DNA of 64,000 bases from Halomonas qaidamensis (GTDB taxonomy: Bacteria; Pseudomonadota; Gammaproteobacteria; Pseudomonadales; Halomonadaceae). Below the pieces are notes generated by a model. The model did not search any database. It had not been told where the DNA came from and worked only from the letters and a program-made list of their open reading frames with translations. A program made the position numbers and the translations under genes. The stretch is taken from contig NZ_CP080627.1 in NCBI RefSeq assembly GCF_025917315.1, positions 2,852,001-2,916,000 of the forward strand, given 5' to 3'. Shown here piece after piece: positions 9,232-20,494 of the stretch (position 1 is the stretch's first letter; every line of letters starts with the position of its first letter).

Positions 9232-10269
9232 TTAGAGGCGAATATCAACGAACGCCTGTTCCCGCATTTCACGCTGCCACGTCTGCAGTTCTTCGTTAGC
9301 ACGACGCTGGAAAATGGCTTGGCGAACCTGTTCACGACGGCTCTCTTCCGTTACGTCTTGACGGCGACGCTCTAGCACTTCAATGACGTGGTAGCCAAAC
9401 TGGGAACGCACTGGCTCAGACAGCTGATTAGTATTCAATGACCCCATGGCTTCTTCGAAGGCAGGAACGGTTTGGCCGGGGCGTACCCAACCCAGTTCAC
9501 CGCCATTCATCGCACTGCCGCGGTCGTCACTAAACTCGCGGGCCACGGATGAAAAGTCTGCCCCCTGCTGTAAACGCTGTCGAGCTTGTTCGGCGCGAGC
9601 ACGGGCTTGGTTTTCATTGCGCGTTGGCGTTAGCTCTACTAAGACGTGGCGGGCACGCGTTTCTTCAATAAACGCTTGTCCTTGCTGAGACGGCTGCTGA
9701 CTCAAGAAGCGATCAACGTCACGATCAGACACGTTGACACGCTGACTAATTTGGCGCTGCTGCACTTGGCGCATCAGCATTTCTCGGCGGACTTCTTCTC
9801 GCACGTCAGCCAGGGTCATGCCGTCCGCTTCTACGGCATCAGCAAATTCGTCAAGCGTCATGCCGTTAGACTCTGCGATGGTACGCAGCTGGCGGTTAAG
9901 CTCCGTGTCATCCACGCTAAAATTAGCTTCACGGGCCATCTGAAGCTGAATTTCGTCCATCACCATACGCTCCAGCACCTGCTGAGCCAGCTGGCTGCGT
10001 GGCGGTAAGTTACCGCCCTGGCTTTGCGCCTGCTGCTCTACCTGGGCGATACGGTCATCAAGCTCACTACGCATAATGACGCCATCATTAACGACAGCCA
10101 CAACACTATCCAGCATTTGCCGCTGGGTCGATTCAAAATTTTGTGCGTAAACCGATAGCGGTACAAGTGCAGCACCTGCTCCAAGGCAGAGCACCACCAT
10201 GCCGCCAGCAGAGAGCAGCTTTGCCCGCTTTTTTAAGGCACAGGTCAGCAGGGTCTTTCTGGTAGTCAT
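9232..10269 (-). CDS. surA: Periplasmic chaperone/peptidyl-prolyl isomerase SurA with one parvulin domain
   Basis: Periplasmic chaperone that escorts outer-membrane proteins to the BAM complex. Residues 1-42 form an N-terminal signal segment ending around VYAQ, followed by the chaperone domain (about 50-195, containing VVAVVNDGVIMRSEL) and one parvulin domain (about 203-302, RARHVLVEL to FGYHVIEVL). E. coli SurA has two parvulin domains and 428 residues. Here the chaperone domain runs straight into a domain most like the second one, giving 345 residues. It is located between lptD and pdxA as in E. coli, which supports orthology. Confidence 0.94.
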   Translation of the reverse strand: MTTRKTLLTCALKKRAKLLSAGGMVVLCLGAGAALVPLSVYAQNFESTQRQMLDSVVAVVNDGVIMRSELDDRIAQVEQQAQSQGGNLPPRSQLAQQVLERMVMDEIQLQMAREANFSVDDTELNRQLRTIAESNGMTLDEFADAVEADGMTLADVREEVRREMLMRQVQQRQISQRVNVSDRDVDRFLSQQPSQQGQAFIEETRARHVLVELTPTRNENQARARAEQARQRLQQGADFSSVAREFSDDRGSAMNGGELGWVRPGQTVPAFEEAMGSLNTNQLSEPVRSQFGYHVIEVLERRRQDVTEESRREQVRQAIFQRRANEELQTWQREMREQAFVDIRL

Positions 10270-10308
10270 AAAAATTCTCTTTCAGTCAGCCACCATTTAA
10301 CGACATCG

Positions 10309-12756
10309 TTACAGGGGCGTAGGGCGGTAGCCAGGAATGGCTTGTTCAAAGTAGCCGTCAGCCTGTTGGCCAACGCCACCAAGGCCACGGAATACAAAAC
10401 GTACAAATAGCCCGCGGTCGTTAAAGTCATCGCCTATACGGGCGGTGTCGTTATCGTCTACCCATTCACGCCAGACCAGCTGTAAACCATAGCAGCAGTC
10501 ATTCCACTGCACGCCGGCCAGCTGCTCGAGCGCACGGTCGTTGGTTTGATCGTGCAGGTAGCGACCAATCAAATCAATCCTCGGGCTGGCTTTCCAAGCA
10601 AGTGACAGGTCCCACTCTTCTCGACTGTAATCTCTAAAGCCGTCATCGCCTGGCACAACACCTGGATCAAAACCTTCGATCTCCCAACGGTAACCAAGGT
10701 TCACTACGTGACCAGCGGGATGACGATAACGGGCATCAACGCTAGAGCGTTCAGTCTGCTCACGCTGGTCGTCGTATAACCACTCATAACCTGCACTCCA
10801 CCGATCATTAATCTGCCAATCGAGACGAGTTACCACTGGAGAGCGGTCCCGCGTGGCCTGATAACGGCTCAGCGGATTCACGTTTGCACTATCTTCCGGA
10901 CGAGCAGGTAATGTATCTGGGTCACCGTCGCTATCAATACGACGGTCAGATAGATAAATGCTTTGCCCGACACCAAGGGTTAACCGATCTTGCCCAGAAG
11001 CATCTTCAATAAAACGTGACTCTACGCCTAACGACACACGATTCAGGTCACCTAAACGGTCAGCACCTGAAAAACGATGAGGCGACCATAACTGGGCCCA
11101 TGAGAAGGCTCGTTCACGGCTATCAAAATCAGGTAACTGCGTTTGGTTAGTGCGCGGCACGTAAGCATAGTTCAAACGCGGTTCAAGGGTTTGCCGATAA
11201 TCACGGCCGCGTAGTTCCAGTTCACGTTCAAACACAAGGCCACTATCGATTGATGTGACCGCCGCACTGCGACTGGGAGACGTACCTCGGTCAGTGACAC
11301 GATCGCCATAATCTAGCTCATAGGCAGTGTGCCATAGCTCGGTACGCGGCTCGATGTACCCCCAGGGCTGCTCAAAGCGCCAGCCAATTGCTGGCGTAAG
11401 ATGCAGACGCGTACCAATGGCAGCTTCACGCTCAGGCACGCGACGCTCATCAACATCACGCCAAAAATAAGTCGCGTTAGAACGCCACTGGGTATAAAAG
11501 CCACTGCCCAGCTGCCAATCAGAATTGGCTGTCAGGCTTGGCAAACGATAAAAAGGCTTATCGGAGTCACTTAAGGGATCTTCTAAACGCTGGAAGCCTT
11601 GAGCGCGTGCATTTAGCTGCCAACGCTCACCGCGATAATCTACCTGTGCCAAACGCTCCATACTTACGCGTTCACTATTGCCAAACTCATCACCAAAATC
11701 ATCAAAATAGCGCCCGTCGCTTGCGGCACCATAGCGTAATTGATAATTACTGCGCGGGGTCAGGCTACCTGCGTGCTGGGCATCAATATACCAACGGTCA
11801 TCGCCCTCAAAGCGGTTATCACCGTTGTTACTGCCATCATCGCTACTGATATACCCACCTTCCACCGTTCCTTGGCTCTCTTCAAGCAGGTAGCGGTACT
11901 CACCATTGAGCAATAAGCCACGATCCGACATCCAACGCGGCGTAATAGTAGCATCATGATTCGGCGCTATATTCCAATAAAAGGGCTGAGCATAATCAAA
12001 CCCGTCATTGGAAAAACTGACGGAAGGCGATAGCAGGCCTGTATGGCGGCGGTCGTCAATAGGGAAACGCAGCCAGGGCCAATAAAAAATCGGTACATCT
12101 TTTACTTCAAGCCGTGCGTGACGCGCGGTGCCAAAGCCTTCTTCTTGGTTTAATTTTATATCGCTGCTAACGAGCTGCCAGCTATTAGTGTCTGGATCAC
12201 AGGTCGTGAATGACGCGTTTCGCAGGCGATACTCCCCATCACCGGTTTGCTCTAACTGACTGGCCTGCCCCCTCAAGTGTTGCGCATAAAGCACATAGTG
12301 GCTATTGCGCAACGACGCTTGGTCGTTATTGAGCATTAGTGTCGCTTGTTCGCCACGCACCAGTGCCTGGCCATCACGTATGGCCAGATTACCCTCGGCG
12401 TCGACTCGCTGACGGTCTGCGGGCAGATACATCTGTGCCGCCTGTAGCTCAGTATTGCCACGGCGCAGCACAACATCACCGCGCAACAACGCCTCACCAT
12501 CTGCCGCGTAATCAACTTCTTGCGTCTCAACCGACAACGTTTCGGGGTTATCTTCCGCTGGCAAGCGGTAGTCTGGCATCACATAACGCCCTCGACACAG
12601 CTGGTGCGGTGCTTCGTCTTGACTCCAGGCCTGCCAGTCCAGCGCCTCGGCAGGTAGCGTCTGACCTTGCGCCACCACTGAAAATGAGGCGCCAGCGAGC
12701 AAACTGCCCAACAGCGTGTGCGCAACCGGTACGGTACGCGAGATTCGCTTGCCCAT
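10309..12756 (-). CDS. lptD: LPS-assembly protein LptD
   Basis: Outer-membrane beta-barrel that, with the lipoprotein LptE, inserts lipopolysaccharide into the outer leaflet. About 815 residues: signal peptide, an N-terminal OstA/jellyroll domain (about 70-180, with the repeating DGEALLRGDVVLRRG pattern), then a long aromatic-rich barrel with many WR and YRY strands. Cysteines expected for the interdomain disulfides are present: LCRGRY near the mature N-terminus, TTCDP, and the adjacent pair in NDCCYG near the C-terminus. The ATG at 12756 is preferred because AAGGA lies 8 bases upstream; that site falls inside an alternative start at 12774. It is divergent from amgK. Confidence 0.97.
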   Translation of the reverse strand: MGKRISRTVPVAHTLLGSLLAGASFSVVAQGQTLPAEALDWQAWSQDEAPHQLCRGRYVMPDYRLPAEDNPETLSVETQEVDYAADGEALLRGDVVLRRGNTELQAAQMYLPADRQRVDAEGNLAIRDGQALVRGEQATLMLNNDQASLRNSHYVLYAQHLRGQASQLEQTGDGEYRLRNASFTTCDPDTNSWQLVSSDIKLNQEEGFGTARHARLEVKDVPIFYWPWLRFPIDDRRHTGLLSPSVSFSNDGFDYAQPFYWNIAPNHDATITPRWMSDRGLLLNGEYRYLLEESQGTVEGGYISSDDGSNNGDNRFEGDDRWYIDAQHAGSLTPRSNYQLRYGAASDGRYFDDFGDEFGNSERVSMERLAQVDYRGERWQLNARAQGFQRLEDPLSDSDKPFYRLPSLTANSDWQLGSGFYTQWRSNATYFWRDVDERRVPEREAAIGTRLHLTPAIGWRFEQPWGYIEPRTELWHTAYELDYGDRVTDRGTSPSRSAAVTSIDSGLVFERELELRGRDYRQTLEPRLNYAYVPRTNQTQLPDFDSRERAFSWAQLWSPHRFSGADRLGDLNRVSLGVESRFIEDASGQDRLTLGVGQSIYLSDRRIDSDGDPDTLPARPEDSANVNPLSRYQATRDRSPVVTRLDWQINDRWSAGYEWLYDDQREQTERSSVDARYRHPAGHVVNLGYRWEIEGFDPGVVPGDDGFRDYSREEWDLSLAWKASPRIDLIGRYLHDQTNDRALEQLAGVQWNDCCYGLQLVWREWVDDNDTARIGDDFNDRGLFVRFVFRGLGGVGQQADGYFEQAIPGYRPTPL

Positions 12757-12826
12757 GTTCGTTATCCTTGGCATCCATAATCGGTATTATACAGCCCGCA
12801 TGATGCCCGACCAGCAAGGAGCTTGC

Positions 12827-14499
<1,673 letters not shown>

Positions 14500-14581
14500 C
14501 GCAGACGATGAGCCGTGCGCCTAACGCTAGAAATGTTATGCTGCGCAACTTACCTTTCGTCGCCTAGATGAGGAGAGCAAC

Positions 14582-15001
14582 GTGAAAGCACGGGTAAAAT
14601 GGACAGACGGCCGCCAATTTGTTGCGGAATCAGGTAGCGGGCACAGTGTCGTGATCGACGGCCCACCTGATCTTGGTGGCCGCAATACCGGTCCCCGCCC
14701 AATGGAAATGCTACTGATGGGTATGGGTAGTTGTACTGCCTTTGATGTCTTGAATATTCTTGATAAAGCTCGCGCTGATGTCACCGACTGTGTTGCAGAG
14801 CTTAACGCCGAACGTGCTGATGATGTGCCTGCCGTATTTACCAACATCCACGTGCATTTTGTGGTGACTGGCCGTAGCTTAAAAGAGAAGCAAGTACAGC
14901 GGGCAGTTGAGCTATCTGCAGAAAAGTACTGCAGCGCGTCCATCATGCTGGTAAAAGGCGGCGTCGAAATAACCCACTCTTTTGAGATTGTCGAAGCTTG
15001 A
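14582..15001 (+). CDS. OsmC family protein (YhfA-like)
   Basis: A 139-residue OsmC-fold protein. OsmC/Ohr members are thiol peroxidases with two reactive cysteines; here Cys51 (GSCTAFD) and Cys117 (KYCSAS) occupy those positions. The pattern and length are closest to the YhfA branch, whose substrate is not established. The GTG start at 14582 follows GAGGAG by 6 bases. It stands alone between murU and speD. Function as a peroxidase is inferred from the cysteines. Confidence 0.88.
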   Translation: MKARVKWTDGRQFVAESGSGHSVVIDGPPDLGGRNTGPRPMEMLLMGMGSCTAFDVLNILDKARADVTDCVAELNAERADDVPAVFTNIHVHFVVTGRSLKEKQVQRAVELSAEKYCSASIMLVKGGVEITHSFEIVEA

Positions 15002-15235
15002 GCGACTCAAAGCGTCATCTTTCTCATGTATCAACGACATATGTATTAAAAAAAATAGCGCGGCTGGATGCATACCATGCGCTTGGCGGGCATAATATGC
15101 TCGCTTGTTTTTACCCCTACTGCGTAGCAGACGGCCGCTTTGCAAAAAGCGACCCCAGCATCACGGTGACAAGTTTTTATCGGTTCCGGCGCTGGCTCGT
15201 CGGGGTGTCTTCATCTGCCATAGGGAGGTTCGGAC

Positions 15236-16030
15236 GTGTCAGATAATCTCCGACTCCACGGGTTTAATAACCTGACTAGCTCGTTGAGCTTTAACATTTA
15301 CGACATCTGTTATGCCAAGACCGAAGAGCAGCGTGCGGCTTATATCGACTATATCGATGAGCTCTACAACGCCGAACGTTTGACGCAGATTTTAAAAGAC
15401 GTCACCAATATTATCGGCGCTCATGTGCTTAATATTGCTCGTCAAGATTACGAACCCCACGGGGCCAGTGTCACCATTCTGATTGCTGAACACGAGCTGG
15501 ATGAAGCAAATCCAGAGCAAACGGAACCAGGCCCAGGCCCACTGCCTGAAACAGTTGTGGCGCATCTTGATAAAAGCCACGTGACAGTACACAGCTATCC
15601 TGAGTCGCACCCCGACAATGGCATTAGCACCTTTCGATTGGATATTGACGTATCTACCTGTGGCCATATCAGCCCGTTGAAAGCGCTGAACTACCTAATT
15701 CACAGTTTCGACTCTGACATTGTCACCATGGATTATCGAGTTCGCGGCTTTACCCGTGATGTCGATGGTAAAAAGCTGTTTATTGATCACGACATTACCT
15801 CGATTCAGGATTACTTGGCAGAAGATACCAAGCACGCCTATCAGATGATCGATGTAAACGTGTATCAAGAAAACATGTTCCACACCAAAATGTTACTGAA
15901 AGACTTCGAACTTGATAACTACTTGTTCGGCACATCGCGCCGCGACATTACGTTTGAAGAAGCACGAGATATTGAAAGCAGGCTGCGTAAAGAGATGCTC
16001 GAGATTTTCTACTCTCGAAATCTGGACTAG
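15236..16030 (+). CDS. speD: S-adenosylmethionine decarboxylase proenzyme SpeD
   Basis: Pyruvoyl-dependent enzyme that supplies decarboxylated SAM for spermidine synthesis. The 264-residue protein is collinear with E. coli SpeD (class 1A), including LHGFNNLT at the N-terminus and the self-cleavage site [18 protein letters not shown], where Ser114 should become the pyruvoyl group. The GTG start at 15236 has GGGAGG about 8 bases upstream. No speE is adjacent. A strong terminator follows. Confidence 0.97.
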   Translation: MSDNLRLHGFNNLTSSLSFNIYDICYAKTEEQRAAYIDYIDELYNAERLTQILKDVTNIIGAHVLNIARQDYEPHGASVTILIAEHELDEANPEQTEPGPGPLPETVVAHLDKSHVTVHSYPESHPDNGISTFRLDIDVSTCGHISPLKALNYLIHSFDSDIVTMDYRVRGFTRDVDGKKLFIDHDITSIQDYLAEDTKHAYQMIDVNVYQENMFHTKMLLKDFELDNYLFGTSRRDITFEEARDIESRLRKEMLEIFYSRNLD

Positions 16031-16051
16031 CACCTTTTTTTCAAACTAATG

Positions 16052-16089
16052 AAAAGCCGTTCTGCGAGTTCGCAGAACGGCTTTTTTTG
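16052..16089 (+). terminator. Rho-independent terminator of speD
   Basis: A 13-bp perfect stem (AGCCGTTCTGCGA pairing with TCGCAGAACGGCT) with a tiny loop is followed by seven T on the plus strand. An A tract on the other side means it could also act for lpxL on the minus strand. Confidence 0.93.
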
Positions 16090-16103
16090 TTAATCATCCG
16101 CCG

Positions 16104-17018
16104 CTAGTAAACGCTTGGCTCGCCTTCCGGGCGGGTCTTAAAGCGCCGATGCAACCATAAGTACTGCTCAGGATGTTTGCGTATGGCCTGCTCGATAAAT
16201 TCATTAACCCGCGTGGCATCGGCCACCTCATCCCCACTTGGGAAGTTATCAAGCGCGGGCAAGCAGGTGATGGTATACGTCTGATTATCGGGATTACGGT
16301 GAAACATTAGCGGCACCACTGGCGCACCTGTCATGCGAGCGATTTTTGCAGTCAGTTTAATAGTGGCTGCTTGCTGACCAAATAGCGGTGCGAACACGCT
16401 AACGTTACGGCCAAAATCTTGGTCCGGGGAGTACCACACAATGTGGCCTGCTTTGATCCTGCGTACAACGCCACGCAAATCATGGCGGTCGATAGCCTGA
16501 CCAAAAATACGCGAACGGGCGCGGGTCATGAAGCGCTCGAACAGGGGATTGTTATGGGGTCGATACACCGCATCGGCTGAGAAAAATAGCGAGTGCAGCG
16601 CGCCGCCTAAATCCAGCGTTGAGAAATGTATTCCCACCACCAACACACCTTTACCCTGCGCTTTTGCTCGGGCTAAGTGTTCCTGGCCATGATAGGCCAC
16701 ACGATGACGCAATCCCTCCGCATCACGACACCAGCCCGTAGCAGTTTCTACCAGCCCCATCCCATTAGCTATAAACACTTGTTTTACTAAGTGACGCTGC
16801 TCATCAGCACTTTTTTCAGGAAAGCAGAGTGCAATATTTATCTCGGTGATATGCCGCCGACGCTTAATAAAACGCCATGCAAGCAAACCGATTATTTTTC
16901 CCACCCACAACTTAAAGCGCCAGGGCAACCAGGCAACGACATGCATCGCGCCTATCGCCAGCCAGGTTGACCAATAGCGCGGGTGTGCAAACGACTGTGG
17001 ATAAGAGGTTTTAGACAT
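16104..17018 (-). CDS. lpxL: Lipid A biosynthesis lauroyl-type acyltransferase LpxL
   Basis: Inner-membrane acyltransferase adding a secondary acyl chain to Kdo2-lipid IVA. The 304-residue protein matches E. coli LpxL/HtrB along its length: HPRYWSTWLAIG at the N-terminus (membrane segment), the HX4D catalytic motif HFSTLD (His131, Asp136), WYSPDQDFG, and the C-terminal YLWLHRRFKTRPEG. It lies 12 bp after alr on the same strand. Chain-length specificity (lauroyl versus other) cannot be read from sequence. Confidence 0.94.
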   Translation of the reverse strand: MSKTSYPQSFAHPRYWSTWLAIGAMHVVAWLPWRFKLWVGKIIGLLAWRFIKRRRHITEINIALCFPEKSADEQRHLVKQVFIANGMGLVETATGWCRDAEGLRHRVAYHGQEHLARAKAQGKGVLVVGIHFSTLDLGGALHSLFFSADAVYRPHNNPLFERFMTRARSRIFGQAIDRHDLRGVVRRIKAGHIVWYSPDQDFGRNVSVFAPLFGQQAATIKLTAKIARMTGAPVVPLMFHRNPDNQTYTITCLPALDNFPSGDEVADATRVNEFIEQAIRKHPEQYLWLHRRFKTRPEGEPSVY

Positions 17019-17030
17019 TCTGATAACCGT

Positions 17031-18131
17031 TTAAGCGAAGGCCCCGTAATAGCGCCGCGGCGCTCTTGGCAGTACGCCTGTTAACAGGGTATAGCTGATG
17101 GTATCGCAGTAACGTGCGACTTCATCGATAGGCAATACAGTACCGTTGCTGGCGGCTCCCCACAGCACGACCTCGCTACCAATGTCAGCCCCAGGCACAT
17201 CGGTAACATCGACGGTTAGCATATCCATTGAGACCTTACCGGCAATTGTACAGCGCTGGCCGTTAACTAACACCGGGGTGCCATCTATGGCGTGACGATC
17301 ATAGCCATCGCCATAACCAGCGGCCACTACGGCAATTTTAGAACGCCGTGGCGCGCACCAGCGACCTCCGTAGCCAACAGGTTCACCCTCCTCAAGCTCA
17401 CGAAGTGCAATAATCTCAGAACGTAAACTCATGACTGGACGCAGCTGGCCGGTAAGCTCATTGGCTTCTTCTAGTGGGTCACTGCCATACAACATGACAC
17501 CGGGACGATTCCAATCACCATGAGCAACAGGCCATGCCAGTGTCGCGGGTGAATTGGCCAAGCATAGAGGCGCATCGAGCGCTTTTGCCAAACTCGTTAA
17601 AGCTGCCATTTGCCGATTGAAGTAACTTCCCTCACGGGCATCTGCGGTAGCAAAGTGGCTCATCAAATGTAGCGCTGTCACCTGTGGCGCATTCACTAAC
17701 CGCCGCCAAACGTTAGGCGCTTCCTCTAGAGAGAACCCTAGACGATGCATACCAGAATCGACTTTCATCCATACGGGAATCGGCTGCTGGGGAGAAAAAG
17801 CGAGTAAAGCAGCCACCTGCCACTCACTGTGGACGCTGATCCAGAAACTGTATTGATCAACCAGCTTCAGCTCGTCAGCGGTAAAAATACCTTCAAGCAA
17901 TACAATGGGTTTTTTAATCCCCCCTTTACGCAGGCTGATCGCTTCTTCTATACACGCGACAGCAAATGCGGGCACATCGGCTTCTAGGGCGCGCGCGCAT
18001 TCAAGCGCACCATGACCATAAGCATCCGCTTTAATAACGGCTACCGAGCGACTTTGGGGCGCGCAGCGGCACGCTAGCTGATAGTTATGACGCAGTGCGT
18101 CTAAATCAATATGGGCCACCAGGGGGCGCAT
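17031..18131 (-). CDS. alr: Alanine racemase
   Basis: PLP-dependent interconversion of L- and D-alanine for peptidoglycan. The 366-residue protein has the PLP lysine in VIKADAYGHG; with the ATG at 18131 this is Lys34, the canonical position, which supports that start over the GTG at 18143. Catalytic tyrosine region GYGDGYDRHA and the C-terminal ISYTLLTGVLPRAPR are present. Biosynthetic (Alr) versus catabolic (DadX) type cannot be decided by eye, though no dadA neighbour is present. Confidence 0.96.
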   Translation of the reverse strand: MRPLVAHIDLDALRHNYQLACRCAPQSRSVAVIKADAYGHGALECARALEADVPAFAVACIEEAISLRKGGIKKPIVLLEGIFTADELKLVDQYSFWISVHSEWQVAALLAFSPQQPIPVWMKVDSGMHRLGFSLEEAPNVWRRLVNAPQVTALHLMSHFATADAREGSYFNRQMAALTSLAKALDAPLCLANSPATLAWPVAHGDWNRPGVMLYGSDPLEEANELTGQLRPVMSLRSEIIALRELEEGEPVGYGGRWCAPRRSKIAVVAAGYGDGYDRHAIDGTPVLVNGQRCTIAGKVSMDMLTVDVTDVPGADIGSEVVLWGAASNGTVLPIDEVARYCDTISYTLLTGVLPRAPRRYYGAFA

Positions 18132-18183
18132 CACGTTTCTCACTTACACAGTCAATAGTTAACAGGTGATCAACCAAAGGGCG

Positions 18184-18221
18184 TCAAAAATAACGCACCG
18201 AGCAATGAACTCGGTGCGTTA
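18184..18221 (-). terminator. Rho-independent terminator of rpoS
   Basis: A perfect 12-bp stem TAACGCACCGAG/CTCGGTGCGTTA with a 7-nt loop (18191-18221) is followed on the minus strand by a T-rich run. It sits 30 bp after the rpoS stop and separates it from alr. Confidence 0.92.
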
Positions 18222-18251
18222 TAGTCGGTGTGGCGCAATAGCTTACCGCGT

Positions 18252-19226
18252 TTAGCTCTCGAAAATAGCGTTGAGGGACAGGCCCTGCTTTTCCAAAGAG
18301 CGACGCAGCTTCTTTAGCGCCTCTACTTGAATTTGCCGGACGCGCTCGCGTGTTAGACCAATTTCAGCGCCAACTTCCTCTAACGTGGCGGCTTCATGGC
18401 CTCGTAATCCAAAGCGGCGAACTACCACTTCGCGCTGCTTCTCACTAAGCTCATCCAGCCAGTGGTCTACGTGCTCGCGTACATCACCATCAACTAGACA
18501 TGCTTCCGGGCCTAGCACTTCGTCGTCAGTTAAGGTGTCGATTAACGGCTTATCACTTTCCCCCCCCATAGGGTAATCAACTGACGAGACGCGCTCATTG
18601 AGCCCGAGCATCTTCTTAACCGTTTCTACTGGCTTGTCGAGATGATCGGCAATCTCTTCTGCCGTTGCTTCATGATCAAGCTTTTGGGTTAGCTCACGCG
18701 CTGCACGCAGATAAATATTCAGCTCTTTAACCACGTGTATGGGTAGACGTATGGTACGCGTCTGATTCATCAAAGCGCGCTCTATAGTTTGCCGAATCCA
18801 CCACGTGGCATAAGTAGAAAAGCGGAACCCCCGTTCAGGATCAAACTTTTCGACGGCTCGAATTAACCCGAGGTTTCCCTCTTCAATCAGATCAAGCAGC
18901 GTCAGCCCGCGGTTTAAATAGCGTCTGGCAATTTTCACTACCAAACGCAGGTTAGACTCGATCATCCTTGAGCGGCCAAGTGGATCGCCTTTACGCGCTA
19001 AACGGCCATAATAGACTTCTTCTTCCGGCGTTAATAATGGCGAAAAACCAATTTCATTAAGGTAGATTTGTGTCGCATCCAAGCTTTGAGTCGATTGACG
19101 CTCATCACGGCCTAACGCTTTTTCAAAAGCATCCTCCTCCGCAGTGACCTCTTCATCGGCACCATCCAGAGCCTCTTCAACAGCGTCCAGGTCAACCTCC
19201 TGTAGATCCTTCTCCAGCATACTCAT
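18252..19226 (-). CDS. rpoS: RNA polymerase sigma factor RpoS
   Basis: Stationary-phase/general-stress sigma factor. The 324-residue sigma-70 protein has region 1.2 ([20 protein letters not shown]), region 2 ([52 protein letters not shown]), region 3, and region 4 with [18 protein letters not shown]. The long acidic N-terminus before region 1.2 and the place downstream of nlpD identify it as RpoS rather than RpoD or RpoH. The 154 bp between nlpD and rpoS leaves room for its own promoter, although the main rpoS promoter in Gammaproteobacteria lies within nlpD. Confidence 0.96.
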   Translation of the reverse strand: MSMLEKDLQEVDLDAVEEALDGADEEVTAEEDAFEKALGRDERQSTQSLDATQIYLNEIGFSPLLTPEEEVYYGRLARKGDPLGRSRMIESNLRLVVKIARRYLNRGLTLLDLIEEGNLGLIRAVEKFDPERGFRFSTYATWWIRQTIERALMNQTRTIRLPIHVVKELNIYLRAARELTQKLDHEATAEEIADHLDKPVETVKKMLGLNERVSSVDYPMGGESDKPLIDTLTDDEVLGPEACLVDGDVREHVDHWLDELSEKQREVVVRRFGLRGHEAATLEEVGAEIGLTRERVRQIQVEALKKLRRSLEKQGLSLNAIFES

Positions 19227-19380
19227 GGTAGTATCCCCCGTTATTTCGCCTAACCGCCATTAAGAAAAGTAAAGGTGGCCGCACTCCCTGTGCGCTTGCA
19301 CCATTTATTGTTATATGACGCCCTACTCCAGCTAGTCGGGTACTCCAAACAATCCAACCAACAGAATTGCTTAGTAGTGG

Positions 19381-20487
19381 TTAGCGAGACGGCAGATAGT
19401 CCAAGGGGTTTTGAGGCTGCCCATCGCGACGCACCTCAAAGTGTAATTTGACGCTGTCTGCATCACTATCACCCATTGAGGCAATCACTTCTCCCGCTTC
19501 AACCACATCGTTTTCTTTAACATTTAGACTATCATTATGCGCATAAGCACTTAAGTACTGATCGTTGTGTTTAAGCAGTATTAAGTTGCCATATCCTCGT
19601 ACACCACTACCTGCATAGACCACGATGCCTGGACCCGCCGCCTTAACAGGTTGCCCCTTTTGGCCAGCGATATCAATCCCAGCCGTAATGGAGCCACCCT
19701 GGCCAAACTCTCCAGTCACTTGACCTGCCGTTGGCCATTGCCAGTTAATATTTTCGACCGGCGTAAACGTACGCGAGGAACGATCAACGCGTGCAGGTTG
19801 GCTCGGCTCTGCAGACTCAACAGGCGGCGCTGTTGCTGTGGTCTCTGCCTCAGGTTTTTGCTCAGGCTCTTGTACAGGTTCAGATGTTGGCTCGGTTTCT
19901 TTGGTGGGTTCAGGCTGAGCCTCTTCAGATGCTTCACCTGTAGGCGTAGCATCGCGATTGGACGTGCTTGCACTGTTAGCGGTGCTTGCGCTGTCGGCCA
20001 CTTGCTGCGCGGCGGCCACTGATACTTGTTCAGCACGCTCTGCTCGCTCAGCCGTTAACCGTTGGTTCCGCTCAATTGCACTTTCATCAGGCAGCAACCA
20101 GTCTAACTGTTGATCGTCACTGGCGACGGAGGTGGTTTGAGGGTTTAGCCCCGTTGCCACAGCACCCGAGACACGACGTTCTGAAGTAGCAGCACCTGCT
20201 GACTGATTGCTTGGTGCCTCCACTCCTTCACGTAGCGCGATAGTTTGGCCTGGAAATATCTGATAGGGCGCATCGATATTATTGATTTGCGCTAACTCGC
20301 GGTAATCAAGATTGTGCTGCCATGCGATGCCATAGAGGGTATCACCTGCTTTAACGGTATACTGAGGCGAGTCTGCTACCGCGCGGCGCGCTTCACTTAA
20401 ATCACGCACCTGAGGCGTGTTGTGCTGCTGATTGGCACAACCGCTGACGGCGAGTGCCAAAACTGACATCATGAAGACCTTACGCAT
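19381..20487 (-). CDS. nlpD: NlpD-like lipoprotein with LysM and degenerate LytM/M23 domain
   Basis: Envelope lipoprotein that in E. coli activates the amidase AmiC at the division septum. From the ATG at 20487 (AAGGAG upstream) the 368 residues comprise a lipoprotein signal with lipobox AVSGC (Cys17), a LysM domain (YTVKAGDTLYGIAWQH), a long low-complexity Glu/Pro/Thr/Ser linker, and a C-terminal M23 domain. The first zinc histidine of active M23 enzymes is missing (TAGIDIAG where active members have HxGxD), so it is probably an activator, not an endopeptidase. A TTG 21 bases further upstream is a less likely start. Confidence 0.94.
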   Translation of the reverse strand: MRKVFMMSVLALAVSGCANQQHNTPQVRDLSEARRAVADSPQYTVKAGDTLYGIAWQHNLDYRELAQINNIDAPYQIFPGQTIALREGVEAPSNQSAGAATSERRVSGAVATGLNPQTTSVASDDQQLDWLLPDESAIERNQRLTAERAERAEQVSVAAAQQVADSASTANSASTSNRDATPTGEASEEAQPEPTKETEPTSEPVQEPEQKPEAETTATAPPVESAEPSQPARVDRSSRTFTPVENINWQWPTAGQVTGEFGQGGSITAGIDIAGQKGQPVKAAGPGIVVYAGSGVRGYGNLILLKHNDQYLSAYAHNDSLNVKENDVVEAGEVIASMGDSDADSVKLHFEVRRDGQPQNPLDYLPSR

Positions 20488-20494
20488 GAAAACC

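Noticed and set aside
15002..15235. A small gene between the OsmC-like gene and speD
   Set aside because: The 82-codon open frame there overlaps the speD start, lacks a ribosome site and has no recognisable product. The GCATAATATGC palindrome near 15089 is more likely part of a speD promoter.
19651..20022. A 123-codon plus-strand open frame opposite nlpD
   Set aside because: It is a mirror of the low-complexity linker of nlpD, has odd Cys/Arg-rich composition and no ribosome site.
19381..20487. NlpD as an active M23 endopeptidase
   Set aside because: The first zinc-binding histidine is absent (TAGIDIAG), as in known amidase activators.
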